From contig CM043968.1 of NCBI GenBank assembly GCA_014529385.2, positions 25,907,513 through 25,971,512 on the forward strand: 64,000 bases of DNA, read 5' to 3'. Below, in pieces: positions 12,223 through 23,666 of this stretch (the first letter of the stretch is position 1; every line of letters starts with the position of its first letter). The notes below the pieces were generated by a model. It saw nothing but the letters and a program-made list of their open reading frames with translations. It was not told where the DNA came from and did no database searches. A program made the translations under genes and the position numbers. This stretch comes from Adiantum capillus-veneris (lineage: Eukaryota > Streptophyta > Polypodiopsida > Polypodiales > Pteridaceae).

Positions 12223-12685
12223 ATGACGGTGCTAAGGTGCTCCATGACTAAGGTGTTTGAGGGGTTAAGGTGTTCAAAAATTCAAAGCACATCCCTACAC
12301 TAGGGGGGAGGAACCCTCATTGTAGGAGCTAGAGAGAGAACACACGCACCCTCACACAAGGCAAGCTTGGTCTAAAGAAGAAACTAGGACACTTGACAAG
12401 TTTTTCTTCATGTTGCCCTCATGGTGTGCCTAAATCCTATTGGTTGACGTCCCAAGGGGTCAAATGAAATTTTTTTAGCTAATTTAATTAATTGTGTATG
12501 CATTTATCAAGTCCTCTCTCTCAAAGAGGAAAGGGGGACACTTGTCCGAAGGCTAGCATCCTTGCTTGATATGCACTCTGCATGTGATTGGCTAGGCTTG
12601 AAGGGGTCCAATTATTGGCTTCCATCATGAGCTAGAAGAGGGGGTCGACCAAGGAAGCTAGGGGCTAGCTTGGTGGGTATACTCT

Positions 12686-12792
<107 letters not shown>

Positions 12793-13467
12793 GTACAAAG
12801 TGCAAGAGCTCCATCTCCTTCTCCAAGCTTGTAGAGAAGTTGAGAGCCTACACGATTACTGTTGGCCATGGAATGCAAATCCAACCAAGAGCCATGCTCC
12901 AATGCTTAAGCTTGCCATCTTCTCCATCTTCCTTACTATGCTATTATGTATGCTAAGCAAGAAGAGTGATGATAAGTGAGGAACTATTTGTTTCTCCTAT
13001 GAATGTTTCTTCTTCCTCTTCCCTATCCTCATTCCCCACTATCTCTCTCCACCTTTGAAGGTGTTTGAGGCCTTGGGACTGAGGTTGGGGATGGTTAATG
13101 CTTTTTACAAAGTCTATGTTATGCTCGTGATGCATGAAGCTTTCCATCTTCATTGCATCACCTAGGTCACAAGGAGCACAAAGATTGTATTGTACCAAGT
13201 CTCTCTTCATGGGAAAATCTATAATACAAAAGCCTATTCGAGGGGGGACCGGCTTCACATAAATCCGGTCCTCAACTATCGTTAAGTTCTCTAAACTCTC
13301 TCTCTCTTGCAAAAGTATTGTTCATGCCAAGTTAATTAAGTATTATGGTTATGTTGCTACCGCTAATTAAGTTCACCCTCTATGTTCTCAAAGTAATCTC
13401 ACCAAAATGCTCACTCTAATTCTCTTAATTTTGCTATCCTCAAAGTTCATAGTCCTTTTCCAATACA

Positions 13468-13741
13468 TCATAAACCTCTCGATGTGGCTAAGAAGCAATC
13501 TAAAAGACCTAGCAATAGCCCTAGGTACCCCTCTATTTGTACCATCTAATAGAGCAGTGGGCACTACAACCAATAAGGTGTGTATATAGTGGGATCTTAG
13601 AAAGGCCCAGCCCAAGAATCTTGTAGTGAATGTTGGGGCTGGTCCAAAGGTCATTCCACTGAACTTTGGTACCTTCTTTGGGGAATGTTTCAAGTGTAAC
13701 AAATTTGGACATTTTGCTAAGGTGTGTCCAGCTACTACAGC
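13468..13741 (+). pseudogene. DUF4283-type protein, C-terminal half with zinc knuckle
   Basis: Continuation of the protein interrupted at 11808: LSMWLRSNLKDLAIALGTPL, then after one in-frame TAG (near 13588) WDLRKAQPKNLVVNVGAGPK, IPLNFGTFFG, and a CCHC knuckle CFKCNKFGHFAKVC (about 13689-13730; CX2CX4HX4C). The spacing between the central helix and the knuckle matches DUF4283 plus zf-CCHC_4 proteins. It ends in the GA-rich DNA of the next element. Confidence 0.75.
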
Positions 13742-13744
13742 AGC

Positions 13745-13977
13745 GGTGTGAGTGCGCGAATGCGGTGCATGTGCGGAGAGTGAGAAGGGGAGAGAGAGAG
13801 AGAGTACACAGGATGTGGGTGGAGCTCCCAAATCTCATTGTATGAGAACAATGTGAGAATGAGTGAGAGATCCTTATTCTTTGTATGCATAAAGAATAAG
13901 GAGATAAATGTGGGCAGTCGGACACTGGCCGGCAGACACGGGCAAATCACGGTGAGGCACACCTCCTTTACCTAACA
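13745..13977 (-). mobile_element. Probable 3' LTR of antisense copia remnant
   Basis: On the minus strand a polypurine tract AGTGGGAGA (about 13978-13988) is followed by TGTTAGGTAAAGG, a typical copia LTR start, at 13977. The region includes an 11-bp perfect inverted repeat with an 8-nt loop (CCTTATTCTTT at 13872-13882, AAAGAATAAGG at 13891-13901) and a short GA tract. The far end near 13745 is a guess based on the end of the DUF4283 fragment. Confidence 0.5.
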
Positions 13978-14049
13978 TCTCCCACTAAAGACTGTGTGTC
14001 GATAAGTGGTAAGAAGACTAGCCTACAACTAGTATATACAAGAGGTGAG

Positions 14050-15463
14050 AGAAGATGGCTCTCAACCTATGCCCACTGGCTCACTCCAAACACGATCTAG
14101 TGTAGATGCAACATGCATACCACTAGGGCTAGAGCTACGATGACGCTCCTGATGCCGGTATCGAGTGACGACCTGCATAGCTCCACAATGCACAATGCCA
14201 GTGTCAGTCATCGCACTACTGGCAACTCCCATTGCAAATGCACCAACCGCATAAGCAAGATCAGGTCTCAAGACCAAAAGGTAATACATTAGAGAATCGA
14301 GAGCTGACGAAACATACACTATGTGTGCCAACCTATCCCTGTTGGCAACCTCAGTGCCATATGCATCCTCATCAGGAACCACCTGACTATGCATCACCAT
14401 GTTAGCATCGTCTGGCAAAGGCATATCTGCTGAGAATGACTGCAAAACCAAAAAATTAGCACCACTGTAATCACACACAGCTGTCTGAAGCACATTGTCG
14501 CCCTCAAAGGTATTAGACGCATCACAGAACAATGCATCGGTCTCTGGCTCAACTGATGTCACTTCAAATGATGACTAGCCAAGCTGTGCATCCCCAGAGA
14601 TACCACTGTCTATGTGAACTTCACCACAAGACAAATGCACTGCAACCTGCTCTCCATCAGCACATCCGCAAAAAAGACTCGTCTCGTCTCTCGCTCCAAA
14701 CATGGTTGCAAATACGCAGAGACTACATCGCCTCGTGTGTCAAAAATATGCAAAGGGTATACCAGACCATTGCTAGCATCTCTGGCTATCACCAGTGATC
14801 CCCTATGCATGTGAAATGATCGCTCTCCAAGCAGTACACATTGTCCACTACTCTGCAAAACTGACGCACTGAAATGAGACTCTGGTTGAGTCCTAGTACA
14901 TAACGTACATCTCGTAGCCTAAGCAATGCACCGCTAGACAAGGACATGCATACATCTCTAGCACCCTCTATGTCATATGATGAACCATCAGTAAACTGCA
15001 CACAACCAAGTCTCTCACTAGAGAAAGAGCAAAACAAATCACGATGTGACGTCACGTGAAAAACTACATGCTCTTCTAGTAAAAAATGCATAGACAATGT
15101 GCTATCCCAAGACACAAATTAGTCTAAAGGCAAGATAGACTCAAAAGTGACATGCTCGTCATATAAATACTCTCTAGCATTTGTCCTCATAGTAGCACCA
15201 TGCATCTGCCTCTTCCGCTGTCTCATACGCCTGATGCAACAGTACCTAATATGCCCATCGTGGGCACAGTGCCAACATGTCAATCGGCGATTGTGAGCAA
15301 GAACCACCTCTAACCGGAAGCATATCCATATCCATGCCAAAACTATGGCAAACAAAGTGGAAGGTAACTCGACCACTACACAACGGTCAAAAGCATGATC
15401 AATCCCATCAAAATTGATGCTCACATATGCATAAAACAACTCCACAATCTGTGAACTCTGCAA
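14050..15463 (-). pseudogene. Ty1/copia gag-protease-RT remnant
   Basis: Minus-strand order: gag C-terminus with a CCHC knuckle CWHCAHDGHIRYCC (15463-15119); a protease/GAG-pre-integrase segment 15115-14789 beginning MSWDSTLSMH (the decayed WxLDSGxSxHM protease motif) with GSSYDIEGARDV and LRDVRYVLGLNQSLISV; more pre-integrase sequence to 14610; then 14562-14062 with YVSSALDSLMYYLLVLRPDLAYAVGAF, the end of copia RT. Integrase and most of RT are deleted. Multiple stops and frame changes are present. Together with the LTR-like end at 13977 this is a shortened dead element. No 5' LTR matching that end was found to the right. Confidence 0.85.
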
Positions 15464-16316
15464 GCATAAACTAGGACAAACTGCTCAACCGAGCATAAAG
15501 CGCATGACCATATACGCAAGTAGAGAGCAAACTAGCTCAAAATGCGTCCCACAAGAGAAAATTGCCTGCAAAAATCTGCAAAAAACCTGCGAAACCTGTG
15601 ACTAGCCTGTATTGTAGCCACACAAGCATGCACAAACCCTCACTCCTGCGAGAGTGGGTACAAGAACACCAAACTGTGTCCAAACTGACAAAACGTGTCA
15701 AAGTGAGAGTAAACACTCAATCACTGTCAAAGTGGGAATATACCGACCACTATATCATCAAAGAGCAAACTGCAAATACGCATAAACCATGGCGAGAATC
15801 TGGGAAAAATCCGACAGAGTTTCCCCTAGTGTAAGGTTTCCATTTCCGAAACCTTAAAGGTTGTATAAAGCTTAATCCGACCATGGCAAATATTGGTATT
15901 TTTGGAATCTTAAGCACAGCAAACCCCGGGCTAGAAATTTTCATATTTAAATTCGGACAAAAACTGACCCCGCTAGTCCTTCTGGAAGATTCAATGTAAA
16001 ATAAATTATTAAGAAAAATTGAAGGGTTATAGTAATCATTTAAGCATAGAATTTATTAAAGGTCTCCCAGATATCTACAAGATATTTACCAATTAAGCAA
16101 AAATAGGTCAAATTATAGCAGAATTGATATTTTAAAAGCTGGCAGGTAATGGGAGGGTCATCATTGACCTACCAGGGACTCAATTAGCAACACGGGGCAT
16201 TTTTTGACTCGCTGGGGACTACTTGAACTGCAAGCAACTGCCTTTTACAGCCTGTGAGAGCTTGTGAGTGCCAGAAAACTATAAATAGGACCCCTTGCTT
16301 CATAATTTGAGAGGCT
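15464..16316 (+). other. Flank of element A, with an LTR-like promoter
   Basis: No gene. The segment ends with CTATAAATAGG at about 16281-16291, a good TATA box, about 30 bp before the insertion point of element A. The sequence continues after the element at 26106 with CT-rich DNA. This arrangement resembles the promoter and transcription start region of another LTR element into which A jumped. Confidence 0.4.
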
Positions 16317-16321
16317 CGGCG
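16317..16321. repeat. Target-site duplication of element A, left copy
   Basis: CGGCG directly before the 5' LTR, repeated directly after the 3' LTR at 26101-26105. The 5-bp length is as expected for a Ty3/gypsy integrase. Confidence 0.9.
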
Positions 16322-16625
16322 TGTTAACCCTCACAGCTCACGGACACCCTATCACCTACGAGACAGACGTTGTAACCTACGATGGACATTGTATTATTTA
16401 TTTGGTAGAGTCAGGTACCGGGCTTGTCGGTCCAATAGGAAAAGGGTAAGAGTGATCGCCGATGAGAGGCGCACTCTAACTGGGACATTCAAGGGATTAG
16501 TTGGCTAAGCATGGGCGCCCAAGTGTGAATGGGGTGAGCTCATATAAAAGCCAACTAAACCTAAAATTCACTCATTCTCTCATTTGTGCAATGCAAGAAA
16601 GGTGCTCTTGCTCCATCTCCTTGTG

Positions 16626-16718
<93 letters not shown>

Positions 16719-16950
16719 TCGAGCATTGCGGCGGCACGACGGCGGTGAAGTGGTTGAGCGCGACGTAGCGGCCTCTCCTTCTTCTTCGCGGCGAGGAATC
16801 CTCCACGGCAGGAGCATAGAGCGGTGAGTGACACACCATTGCCCTGTTTTGAGCTTACTAGTTAAGCTAGTTGTGTGCTTGGAGCCGTCTGTGGCTCGCA
16901 CACAGTGTTAGGCAAGTCCCTTGCTTCGACAATGCGGCAAGGAGCGCACA
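16322..16950 (+). repeat. 5' LTR of element A
   Basis: Starts TG and ends CA. A TATA box CATATAAAAGCC lies at about 16541-16552. A (TG)n array at 16631-16717 lies about 80 bp downstream of the TATA, so it would be inside the transcribed R/U5 part. The same layout is seen in the LTRs at 25464, 32654 and 58639. Confidence 0.95.
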
Positions 16951-16971
16951 TTTTTGGTGCCGTTGCCGGGA
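16951..16971 (+). other. Primer-binding site (tRNA-Asp type)
   Basis: TTTTTGGTGCCGTTGCCGGG directly follows the LTR. It corresponds to the plant gypsy (Athila/Tat-like) site TGGCGCCGTTGCCGGGGA with small changes. Confidence 0.85.
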
Positions 16972-18042
16972 ATCGCCCTGCACTAAGCCCAAGAGGCACT
17001 TTGTGCTTCTTCTATGAGTTGTTTGTAGTAGGAAAGAAGAGGAAGAGGAAGAGGAAGAGGAATGAGTTATTTTTCTGCAAGTTGTTAATTTCTGTATTGT
17101 CTGCAAGTTCTGTGATTTCTGCATAATCTTGTGTTTTCTGTTTGCACACAGTCTTTGCACAATTAGTAGTCGTTAGCTTGTTCGCAGTGAATGAGTAAGT
17201 AGGTAGACAGTTAGCAATTTCTGTTTGCACACAGTCTGTACACAGTTTTCTGTTAAGGTTTGCCTGCACACAGTCTTTGCACAGTAAGGTAGTGAGAGAG
17301 GAAGTAGGTGGACAGTTAGCTCACTGTCAGTAAGCGGTTAGCATAGTGGTTAATAGATTAGTTAGTAGATAAGTTAGTGGTTAGCAGCACTGTTACTAAG
17401 TAGATAAGGTAGTGAGGTGTGAGCTGTTGACAGAGAGGTTAGGTAGGTGTTGACAGTGTGTGTGGCCAAGAAAGGGTCACCTAAACTGCGTGGTCGTCGC
17501 CTTAAAAAAATAAAATTTAAAAAAAATGTAAAAATTTTATAATAAAAAAATTTGTAAAAAATCCGAAAATATTTAAGCGTGAGTGACTGGGGGGCTATCC
17601 GAAAATATTTAAGCGTGAGTGACTGGGGGGCTACACTAAAATTTTGATCGGGATCGGTTCCCCAAGCCCAAGCCCAAGCCCAGGCCTCATTCCTCAGTTT
17701 TATGATATATACTAGACTCACTCTTATATATATACCCTACCCCCTCAAGAGGGAATGAGAGCATGTGGGGCAAGTCCTCCACTCTCCTCCCTTCTCTTCC
17801 CACTTGCACCCTTAGACTTTCTAATTTGAGCCTAGTTCCCTACTAGAAATTGACGGTTTTAGGGATTTCGAGGGCATAAAGTGACCAAACGGAGGGCTGT
17901 AAAGCACGGCACGTCCCTCTGACCGAGACACTCGTTTGAGCTATCATACGTTCTATTCTATAGCTGGGTCAGAAAAAAAAGGACCAAAAATTCAAAAAAA
18001 ATTAAGAAAAGACTTGGGTTGCAAAACACCCAAAAATACTAG
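16972..18042 (+). other. Untranslated leader of element A
   Basis: No coding frame. It contains a GGAAGA repeat (about 17036-17062), the phrase TTTGCACACAGTCT three times (about 17139, 17222, 17264, the last as CTGCACACAGTCT), a 38-bp tandem duplication (about 17561-17637, atccgaaaatatttaagcgt and following bases), four CCCAAG/CCCAGG units near 17662-17685 and a TATATATAC patch near 17725. Confidence 0.7.
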
Positions 18043-21000
18043 GTGAGCAGCCTTCACGGGCACTCACTGACACTTCTAGGGGATCAAAGTCATATGAACC
18101 TATGCTCTGGACGAGTGTTAGAGCACGAGCATATTGGTAGTGCCTCCATTTACGCGGGCACCCATTATTCCTCCACCCTAGGTTCTGGACCTTCGGCCGG
18201 GACTCAAGGTAGCACGACCCAAGATCCTCATGTCGCGTCTAGTGATTCCTCCTCTGACTACGAAGTCATGGAGGGGTATCCTACACCAAACCCTAATAGT
18301 TCAAGTCAAGACATGCATACCATGGGCCCACGGCCCGGGTCCAACGTGTTTAGCCGCTTAAAAGAGACCCTTAGTAGAGCTACTCGCTCCGAACATGCGG
18401 TTAATGAAATAAATGAAGGGAGTGGGGAAGTAAATTCGTCATTCATGCCTAAAATAGACCCTATGCTTCTTGAAAGTGTGCATGTGAATGTTCCATCCAC
18501 TGCACCTCCTGATCCTTTAGGACTATCTCCCTCTGAGGTTTTACTACCCGATGGTAGGAGTCTTGCCGAAGTACAAGAGATCAAACGCTATATGCAAGCA
18601 ACAAGGGAGAGGGAAATTGAGAACCTACGAAAGCTAGAACAAAGTCGAGCCCTGAAAGCAAAGGCTCCTATGACAACAATCATGCCAGCCGAGCAACCGA
18701 GTGCTCCCAGGGTAGCAGTCATGGAGGGGTAAGCGATGGGGAGCAATAATGCTTCCACTTCGAGGGAAACCTCCAGCACGCCAGGCCTAGATGGGATATT
18801 CCTAAACGAAAATTGGGAGTATGACCTACAAGCAGAAGCTTTAACTAATCGGTACACAGGACACACCTATCATGTGGGTTGGTTAGATGTTCTACAATCC
18901 ACATCAGGTGCTACTAGCATAGATGAGCAACAACAGAAAGTCTGTGATGTCCTCCATAGGATTGTCGAGTTAGAAAGACAGAACACAGGGATCAACATGC
19001 CTTCAATAGGCCTAATGAAATTCTTGGATACGGGAAAGGCCAACCAACCAACCCTATCACAAATGGAGACTCCCTCAGTGAGCCCCATTGATCCTCCATA
19101 TGTTGTTTCGCCGGGAGCCTCAGTACAATCTGAGCCCACAAGTGGCAGCTTTACCTTCCCAGATCTAGCTCATCTTTCTCTTAATGACACTATGGCTACC
19201 ATGCATATCCCAGTGGTGAGCATGACAAGAAGTACACCATGGAGTTCATTTGTTAATACTACGTCGATGCCTAGTAGCACAGTGCCCCCAACTATACCTA
19301 CAAGTGTGTACCAATCGTATGCACCTATGGCTCACACTCATGTAGTCCCTACCCCTCCCATTGTTTCAACTACCTATGCTCCACAACCACAATACACAAG
19401 TTCTTATTTCCATGGGACTATACCGGCTAGCATTAGCATGTCACATCCGATGTCTGCTATGCCTAGGGCCACTCATATGAACTATGGACCACCACATGGC
19501 ACAACATCGTACCCAGCGTGGAACCCAAGGGCTTCCTATGCGCCAAGCCCAATGCCAATACCTACTCTACATGTAGTCTCTGAAGCGCCTTCACCCATGG
19601 TGCCTGCTCACCTAGGTGACTTGGCAACATTTGCTCAAGCTATTGGTCAATCTATTGCTGAGAATATGCGTAATATGCCTGATAGAGAACCTAGAAGTAA
19701 GGCAGTACAAATAGCCAAGCTCACACAAAAATTTAGTGGAGACGGGGATGTGAGGAAGCATATCGAAGTGTTTAAACAAATATGCGATTCTCTAGGAGAA
19801 CACAATGACCTACATAAGAGCAATGCTATAAGCCTAACCTTAAGTGGAAAGGCTGGGGATTGGTATAGAACCCTAAGGGTGGAAGAAAAAACGATTTACC
19901 CTACTCTTAGGAGACTGTTCTTAAAGGAATACATACGAGAGGGAGTGCTTTGAGGCGTAGCCTCTCAGCTCCAGAAAGCCCAACGAGAGGAAGGAGAGTC
20001 GGTGAGAGATTTTATAAGTCACTTGAAGCATTTGAATTCTCGTTGTAATCCAAATGAGCGCTTCAACAATAACCAATTGCTAGATAGATTCATTAGGGGA
20101 TTACGACATGAGGATATCTACAATGGCCTAGTCATTAGAGGTATCACCACTTGCGAAGCAGTCACCACCAATGCGATCCAATTGGAGGATAATTTAATGA
20201 TTCAAGGAGAAAGAGTGTCTGTTGAGTCTAAATCTATTAGCTCGCAAGCATCAGGGCATCAGCCAATGACCCTAAAGCCTATTGCTAAGGATCCAACGAT
20301 ATTTGATATGACTTAAGCAGATCTCACCAAGGCTATTCAAGAGAGTCTTAGAGACAATCGTGCTCCGCAGAACAATCATATGTATCCAAGAAGGGAGCAG
20401 CAATGGTGCTCGGTATGCTATGGACCGCATAGTACCAGTGAATGCCCTACTTTTAGAGTAAAATTCAATGGGAACTGCAATGCATGTGGGAGGTATGGTC
20501 ATCAAGCTAAGGATTGCATAGTATTTAAGCGTGTGATGGCCAATAGACGAACCTTAGCATGGACATACACACCTCAAGTGCCTGCCTTGATGCCTGCCCC
20601 ACCTCTTGAACAAACAGCACAACACATGGTCCCTAGGGCCCAAAATGTTGTTCAAACAACACCCTTACCACCTCCAGTTCTAGGACCGCAACCACCACAT
20701 CCGAGAATCACTTCTGTGAATCAAGTGGGTTGTGAGTCATCTATTGCTTGTTTGGAAGGCTATGAGGAAGATATAGATCCTAATATCGCCTATGGGATGG
20801 ATGTGCTTGAAAAAAGTCCACAATACTACATGGAGGACTATTGGGGACAAGTCAAACCTGTATATCAAGTAGCTGCTCTTGCGGCAAGAGGCCAAAATAT
20901 CAACTACACCGCTAAGAGACCACCTCTTCAATGCTATGAGTGTGGAGGTCCACATCGTGTAGCCGAGTGTCCTATTAGGCTACAAAAGAACGCCACACTG

Positions 21001-21228
21001 ATGCAAACCAATCAAGCGAGCACGTCTACAATGCCGATACTCGTGTGTAATCGATGTGGCATAGATCATTTGATTGCCCAATGTCCAAATAATCCAAATG
21101 CACCGAAGATCACGCCATTAAACTTGATTGAAGTTACCGAGGAGCCATCACCAAGTACACTCGTGGTACCAGTAAACGTACTCACACGATTGATGCTCCA
21201 AAAGCAAAATTATATTCTTGAAGAATGA
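18043..21228 (+). pseudogene. Element A gag (capsid and four zinc knuckles)
   Basis: One continuous frame of about 1,060 codons, first in-frame ATG at 18094, broken by in-frame stops at 18730 (TAA), 19951 (TGA) and 20314 (TAA), and ending with a TGA at 21226. Element B has a sense codon (AGA) at this last site. The first 550 codons are Ser/Thr/Pro-rich with no recognised domain. The retrotransposon gag core lies at about 19690-20220 (KLTQKFSGDGDVRKHIEVFK, GKAGDWYRTL, FISHLKHLNSRCNP, RFIRGLRHEDIYNGL). Knuckles follow at about 20407 (CSVCYGPHSTSEC), 20482 (CNACGRYGHQAKDC), 20932 (CYECGGPHRVAEC) and 21046 (CNRCGIDHLIAQC). Three of the four have three instead of four residues before the His, a spacing common in plant gypsy gag. 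The protein would package element RNA. Confidence 0.9.
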
Positions 21229-21353
21229 GACAAGGCATCAATTGCCCAATCTCAGAAAAAGAAGAAAACACGAAGAAAGAGATCGCAAAAAGCAGCGAAG
21301 TCAGACCCCAGTTCAAAGACCAACATAGGGACTGGTGAGACGACCCCGTATAT

Positions 21354-21707
21354 ATGGACAATGCTGAAGAGGATTCTGATTCAGGAGAAACCATGGAGAC
21401 CAAAACGACCACTAAGATAGAAACCAACAAGAAAGATCTTCATGAGCCACAATGGCCAGGATCCAAAACGAAGATAGGAATATTTCCAAACCCTACAGAG
21501 GAGATTGAGCGATTCAAGCAATTAAGGAGTTTGGTAGAAGATACCCAAAGGGATCTAGAACCAACACCTAGGCAGATCCAGATTACAGACACCGTGTTCC
21601 CTACACAACATCAACCTCACCAAGTACCTAGACCCTTAGCCATACCTAGTGTCATCCAAGAAGAAAGTGACTTAAGTCATGGAAAAGTGGGCGTACTCAC
21701 TTCTTGA
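21354..21707 (+). CDS. Element A linker ORF between gag and protease
   Basis: A 117-codon acidic and charged frame (starts MDNAEEDSDSGETMETK) lying in the -1 frame relative to gag. The frame remains coding-like upstream of the ATG, past one TGA near 21335, to about 21250. Its stop overlaps the next ORF's ATG as TGATG at 21705-21709. Element B has the same ORF with a handful of changes (29034-29387). No known domain. It is probably part of a gag-pro polyprotein originally joined by frameshifting. Confidence 0.55.
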   Translation: MDNAEEDSDSGETMETKTTTKIETNKKDLHEPQWPGSKTKIGIFPNPTEEIERFKQLRSLVEDTQRDLEPTPRQIQITDTVFPTQHQPHQVPRPLAIPSVIQEESDLSHGKVGVLTS

Positions 21708-23347
21708 TGGAAAGAATGTTTACAGAGGGACTACTTGATCCTATCAAAGAAATGAAGATCCCATCTTCCCCACGTCAAGGGACTGAAGTCCAAAAGGTGC
21801 CGTTAAACATTTCCAAATTGATGGATTTCATGTCTTCAGAAGTTAGAACCACCATCATGTCCAAACTATATAAAGACCCTAAGCTAGTCTCAGGTCTTCG
21901 AGCCTTCCTCAATGGAGAACTAAAGTTTGGGCTACCACAATTTGCACAGATGGATGGAGTTGGGGAGATGCCAACACAGGAGGAACACTTAGATCCACAA
22001 CCCAACCTAGATGAGAACCTTGTTATAAAAATACATGTTAACAAGTTGGGACAATACTTTGAGGGTGATGAATCCAATGGGACTATACCAATCACTACTA
22101 AGGTATTAACTGTGAAGGGAATCCTTGATGGTGGCGCTGGGGTGAGCATTGTGACTAAAAATTGTTGGGAAACTATGGGAAGACCTCACCTTGCGACCAC
22201 AACCATAGTAGTGAAGATGGCCAATGGGTCTATTGTTAAACCTATTGGGATGCTACAAGATCTCAAGATCAAGGTCTTTGGACATAAAATAAGAGTTACC
22301 TTCATTGTTATGGATTTCTCCAAGCACACTATGGCATCGGAGATGATCTTAGGACGTCCTTTCATGAGGGAATCAAAATTGGTGCATGACTGGTCTAAAA
22401 ACCATGTCTACTTGCAGTTCCAAGATTCTGTCATTCGAGTGGATCTTGTGACGGGTCGAGCACATCCTCTAGGAAACAGGTTTATAATTGATCATAGATC
22501 TGACACCACAGTTCACTCGGCCCCATTGCAGTATTGTTACACGTGTAAAGCGGACACTGATGTTGGGGAAGATTCTTCTTATATGGATGTACTACCTGGG
22601 ATGACTGAGTCGGACAATGTGGATTGGGTCCACCTAGCAGCAACCATAGACACTTGGGGAAATAGGGGGACGACCTGGGTAACACCTGAGGGGGATGAAA
22701 TGCCTATACCTTTAAATATGCTACAAGCAATGCATATAGCTTCTGGCAAGACTCATCCTAATATAACGAAGAAAACATACAAGTGGGTTCCTAAAGCTTC
22801 TTTAGCGACCATGGCGGATGCTAAAAAACAAAAGCCTTGTAGGAAACGTACCACTCGCTCCAAGAAATGTAAAGAAACGTGGCGTTGGATCCCTAAACGA
22901 TTATTGGAAGCCCAAGGCTACTATCGAGGAAATGATCAAATTTGGGTGCCAAAACGTAGATTGTGTTCTTACCTGTCACCTGACCCATGTGAGTCCAATC
23001 ATGTAGCTCCAAAGCGAATCAATTATCGCGGAAAGAAAAAAGTCACAGAATGCTACACACCCGCTCCAGAGCTAGTTTGGGTACCAAAGAAAGAACGATT
23101 TGTTCCACCTAGCTCAGGAAGGGGGGAGTCTCATGAAGCTTCTAACTCCTCATGTAATGCATCCATAGAGGTAAAAGCTTCTCGACAGCCTACACCTACA
23201 ATAGTGGACCTCCATAAAGCTACAAAGAAATCCACACTTCCCATTGTTCAAGAATCACCTGATGAACCACTTCAAGTTCGATCATGGGAGAGTACCTTAC
23301 CACCCTTGCAACTCGATGAGGCACCTAAGGTAATAGAAAACTACTAG
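21707..23347 (+). CDS. Element A protease and WVPK-repeat protein
   Basis: About 546 codons, uninterrupted. A retropepsin-like domain occupies residues 130-250: catalytic ILDGGAGVSIV at about 140-150 (the plant gypsy DGGSG variant of D-S/T-G), the flap-side segment VKMANGSIVKPIG and the second-loop LGRPFM near 216. Downstream the protein has four tryptophan motifs, KWVPK, RWIPK, IWVPK and VWVPK (nt about 22781, 22883, 22941, 23076), in a basic context, then a Ser/Pro-rich tail with LPPLQLDEAPKVIENY. The terminal TAG replaces a TGG (Trp) kept in element B. Open RT and integrase frames are absent. The role of the WVPK region is unknown. Basic, aromatic repeats could bind nucleic acid. Confidence 0.8.
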   Translation: MERMFTEGLLDPIKEMKIPSSPRQGTEVQKVPLNISKLMDFMSSEVRTTIMSKLYKDPKLVSGLRAFLNGELKFGLPQFAQMDGVGEMPTQEEHLDPQPNLDENLVIKIHVNKLGQYFEGDESNGTIPITTKVLTVKGILDGGAGVSIVTKNCWETMGRPHLATTTIVVKMANGSIVKPIGMLQDLKIKVFGHKIRVTFIVMDFSKHTMASEMILGRPFMRESKLVHDWSKNHVYLQFQDSVIRVDLVTGRAHPLGNRFIIDHRSDTTVHSAPLQYCYTCKADTDVGEDSSYMDVLPGMTESDNVDWVHLAATIDTWGNRGTTWVTPEGDEMPIPLNMLQAMHIASGKTHPNITKKTYKWVPKASLATMADAKKQKPCRKRTTRSKKCKETWRWIPKRLLEAQGYYRGNDQIWVPKRRLCSYLSPDPCESNHVAPKRINYRGKKKVTECYTPAPELVWVPKKERFVPPSSGRGESHEASNSSCNASIEVKASRQPTPTIVDLHKATKKSTLPIVQESPDEPLQVRSWESTLPPLQLDEAPKVIENY

Positions 23348-23430
23348 CAAAAATCCTCACCTATTATCGACTGGAACAATTGGTTTCAAAGGGTGACGAG
23401 CACATTTCAAACGATAGGATCTACCCAAGG

Positions 23431-23666
23431 AAGGGGGGAGTGTTTGTTGACATCCATTATTCACTTGCTTCCCTCTCAACCTTTCTCCCTGACCTCTTAA
23501 TCTCCAATCTTAGGGAATGTATATATAAAGCCTTATACTCACAAAAACAAGATAAAAAAGTAAAAGAGCAAGAGCCATAACACAAAATCATAAAAACAAA
23601 TTATGCACAAAAACACGACCTTTGTAATATTTGCAGTCTAACCATCATCTATTTGCGTGTACAGAT
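23431..23666 (+). promoter_or_regulatory. Internal polypurine tract and TATA segment
   Basis: AAGGGGGGAG followed by TGTTTGTTGACATCC (TG at 23441) looks like a polypurine tract and LTR start. About 80 bp later comes GTATATATAAAGCC (about 23519-23532), a strong TATA box, 136 bp before the accessory ORF. The same arrangement is in B (TG at 31091, TATA about 31171) and C (TG at 56614, TATA about 56692). It may be a captured LTR end that now works as an internal promoter. This is inferred. Confidence 0.5.

Noticed and set aside
16631-16717. Val-Cys and Thr-His repeat proteins at TG/CA arrays (16.6, 25.8, 36.3, 44.5, 59.0 kb)
   Set aside because: Microsatellite translation. The arrays lie in LTR or intergenic DNA.
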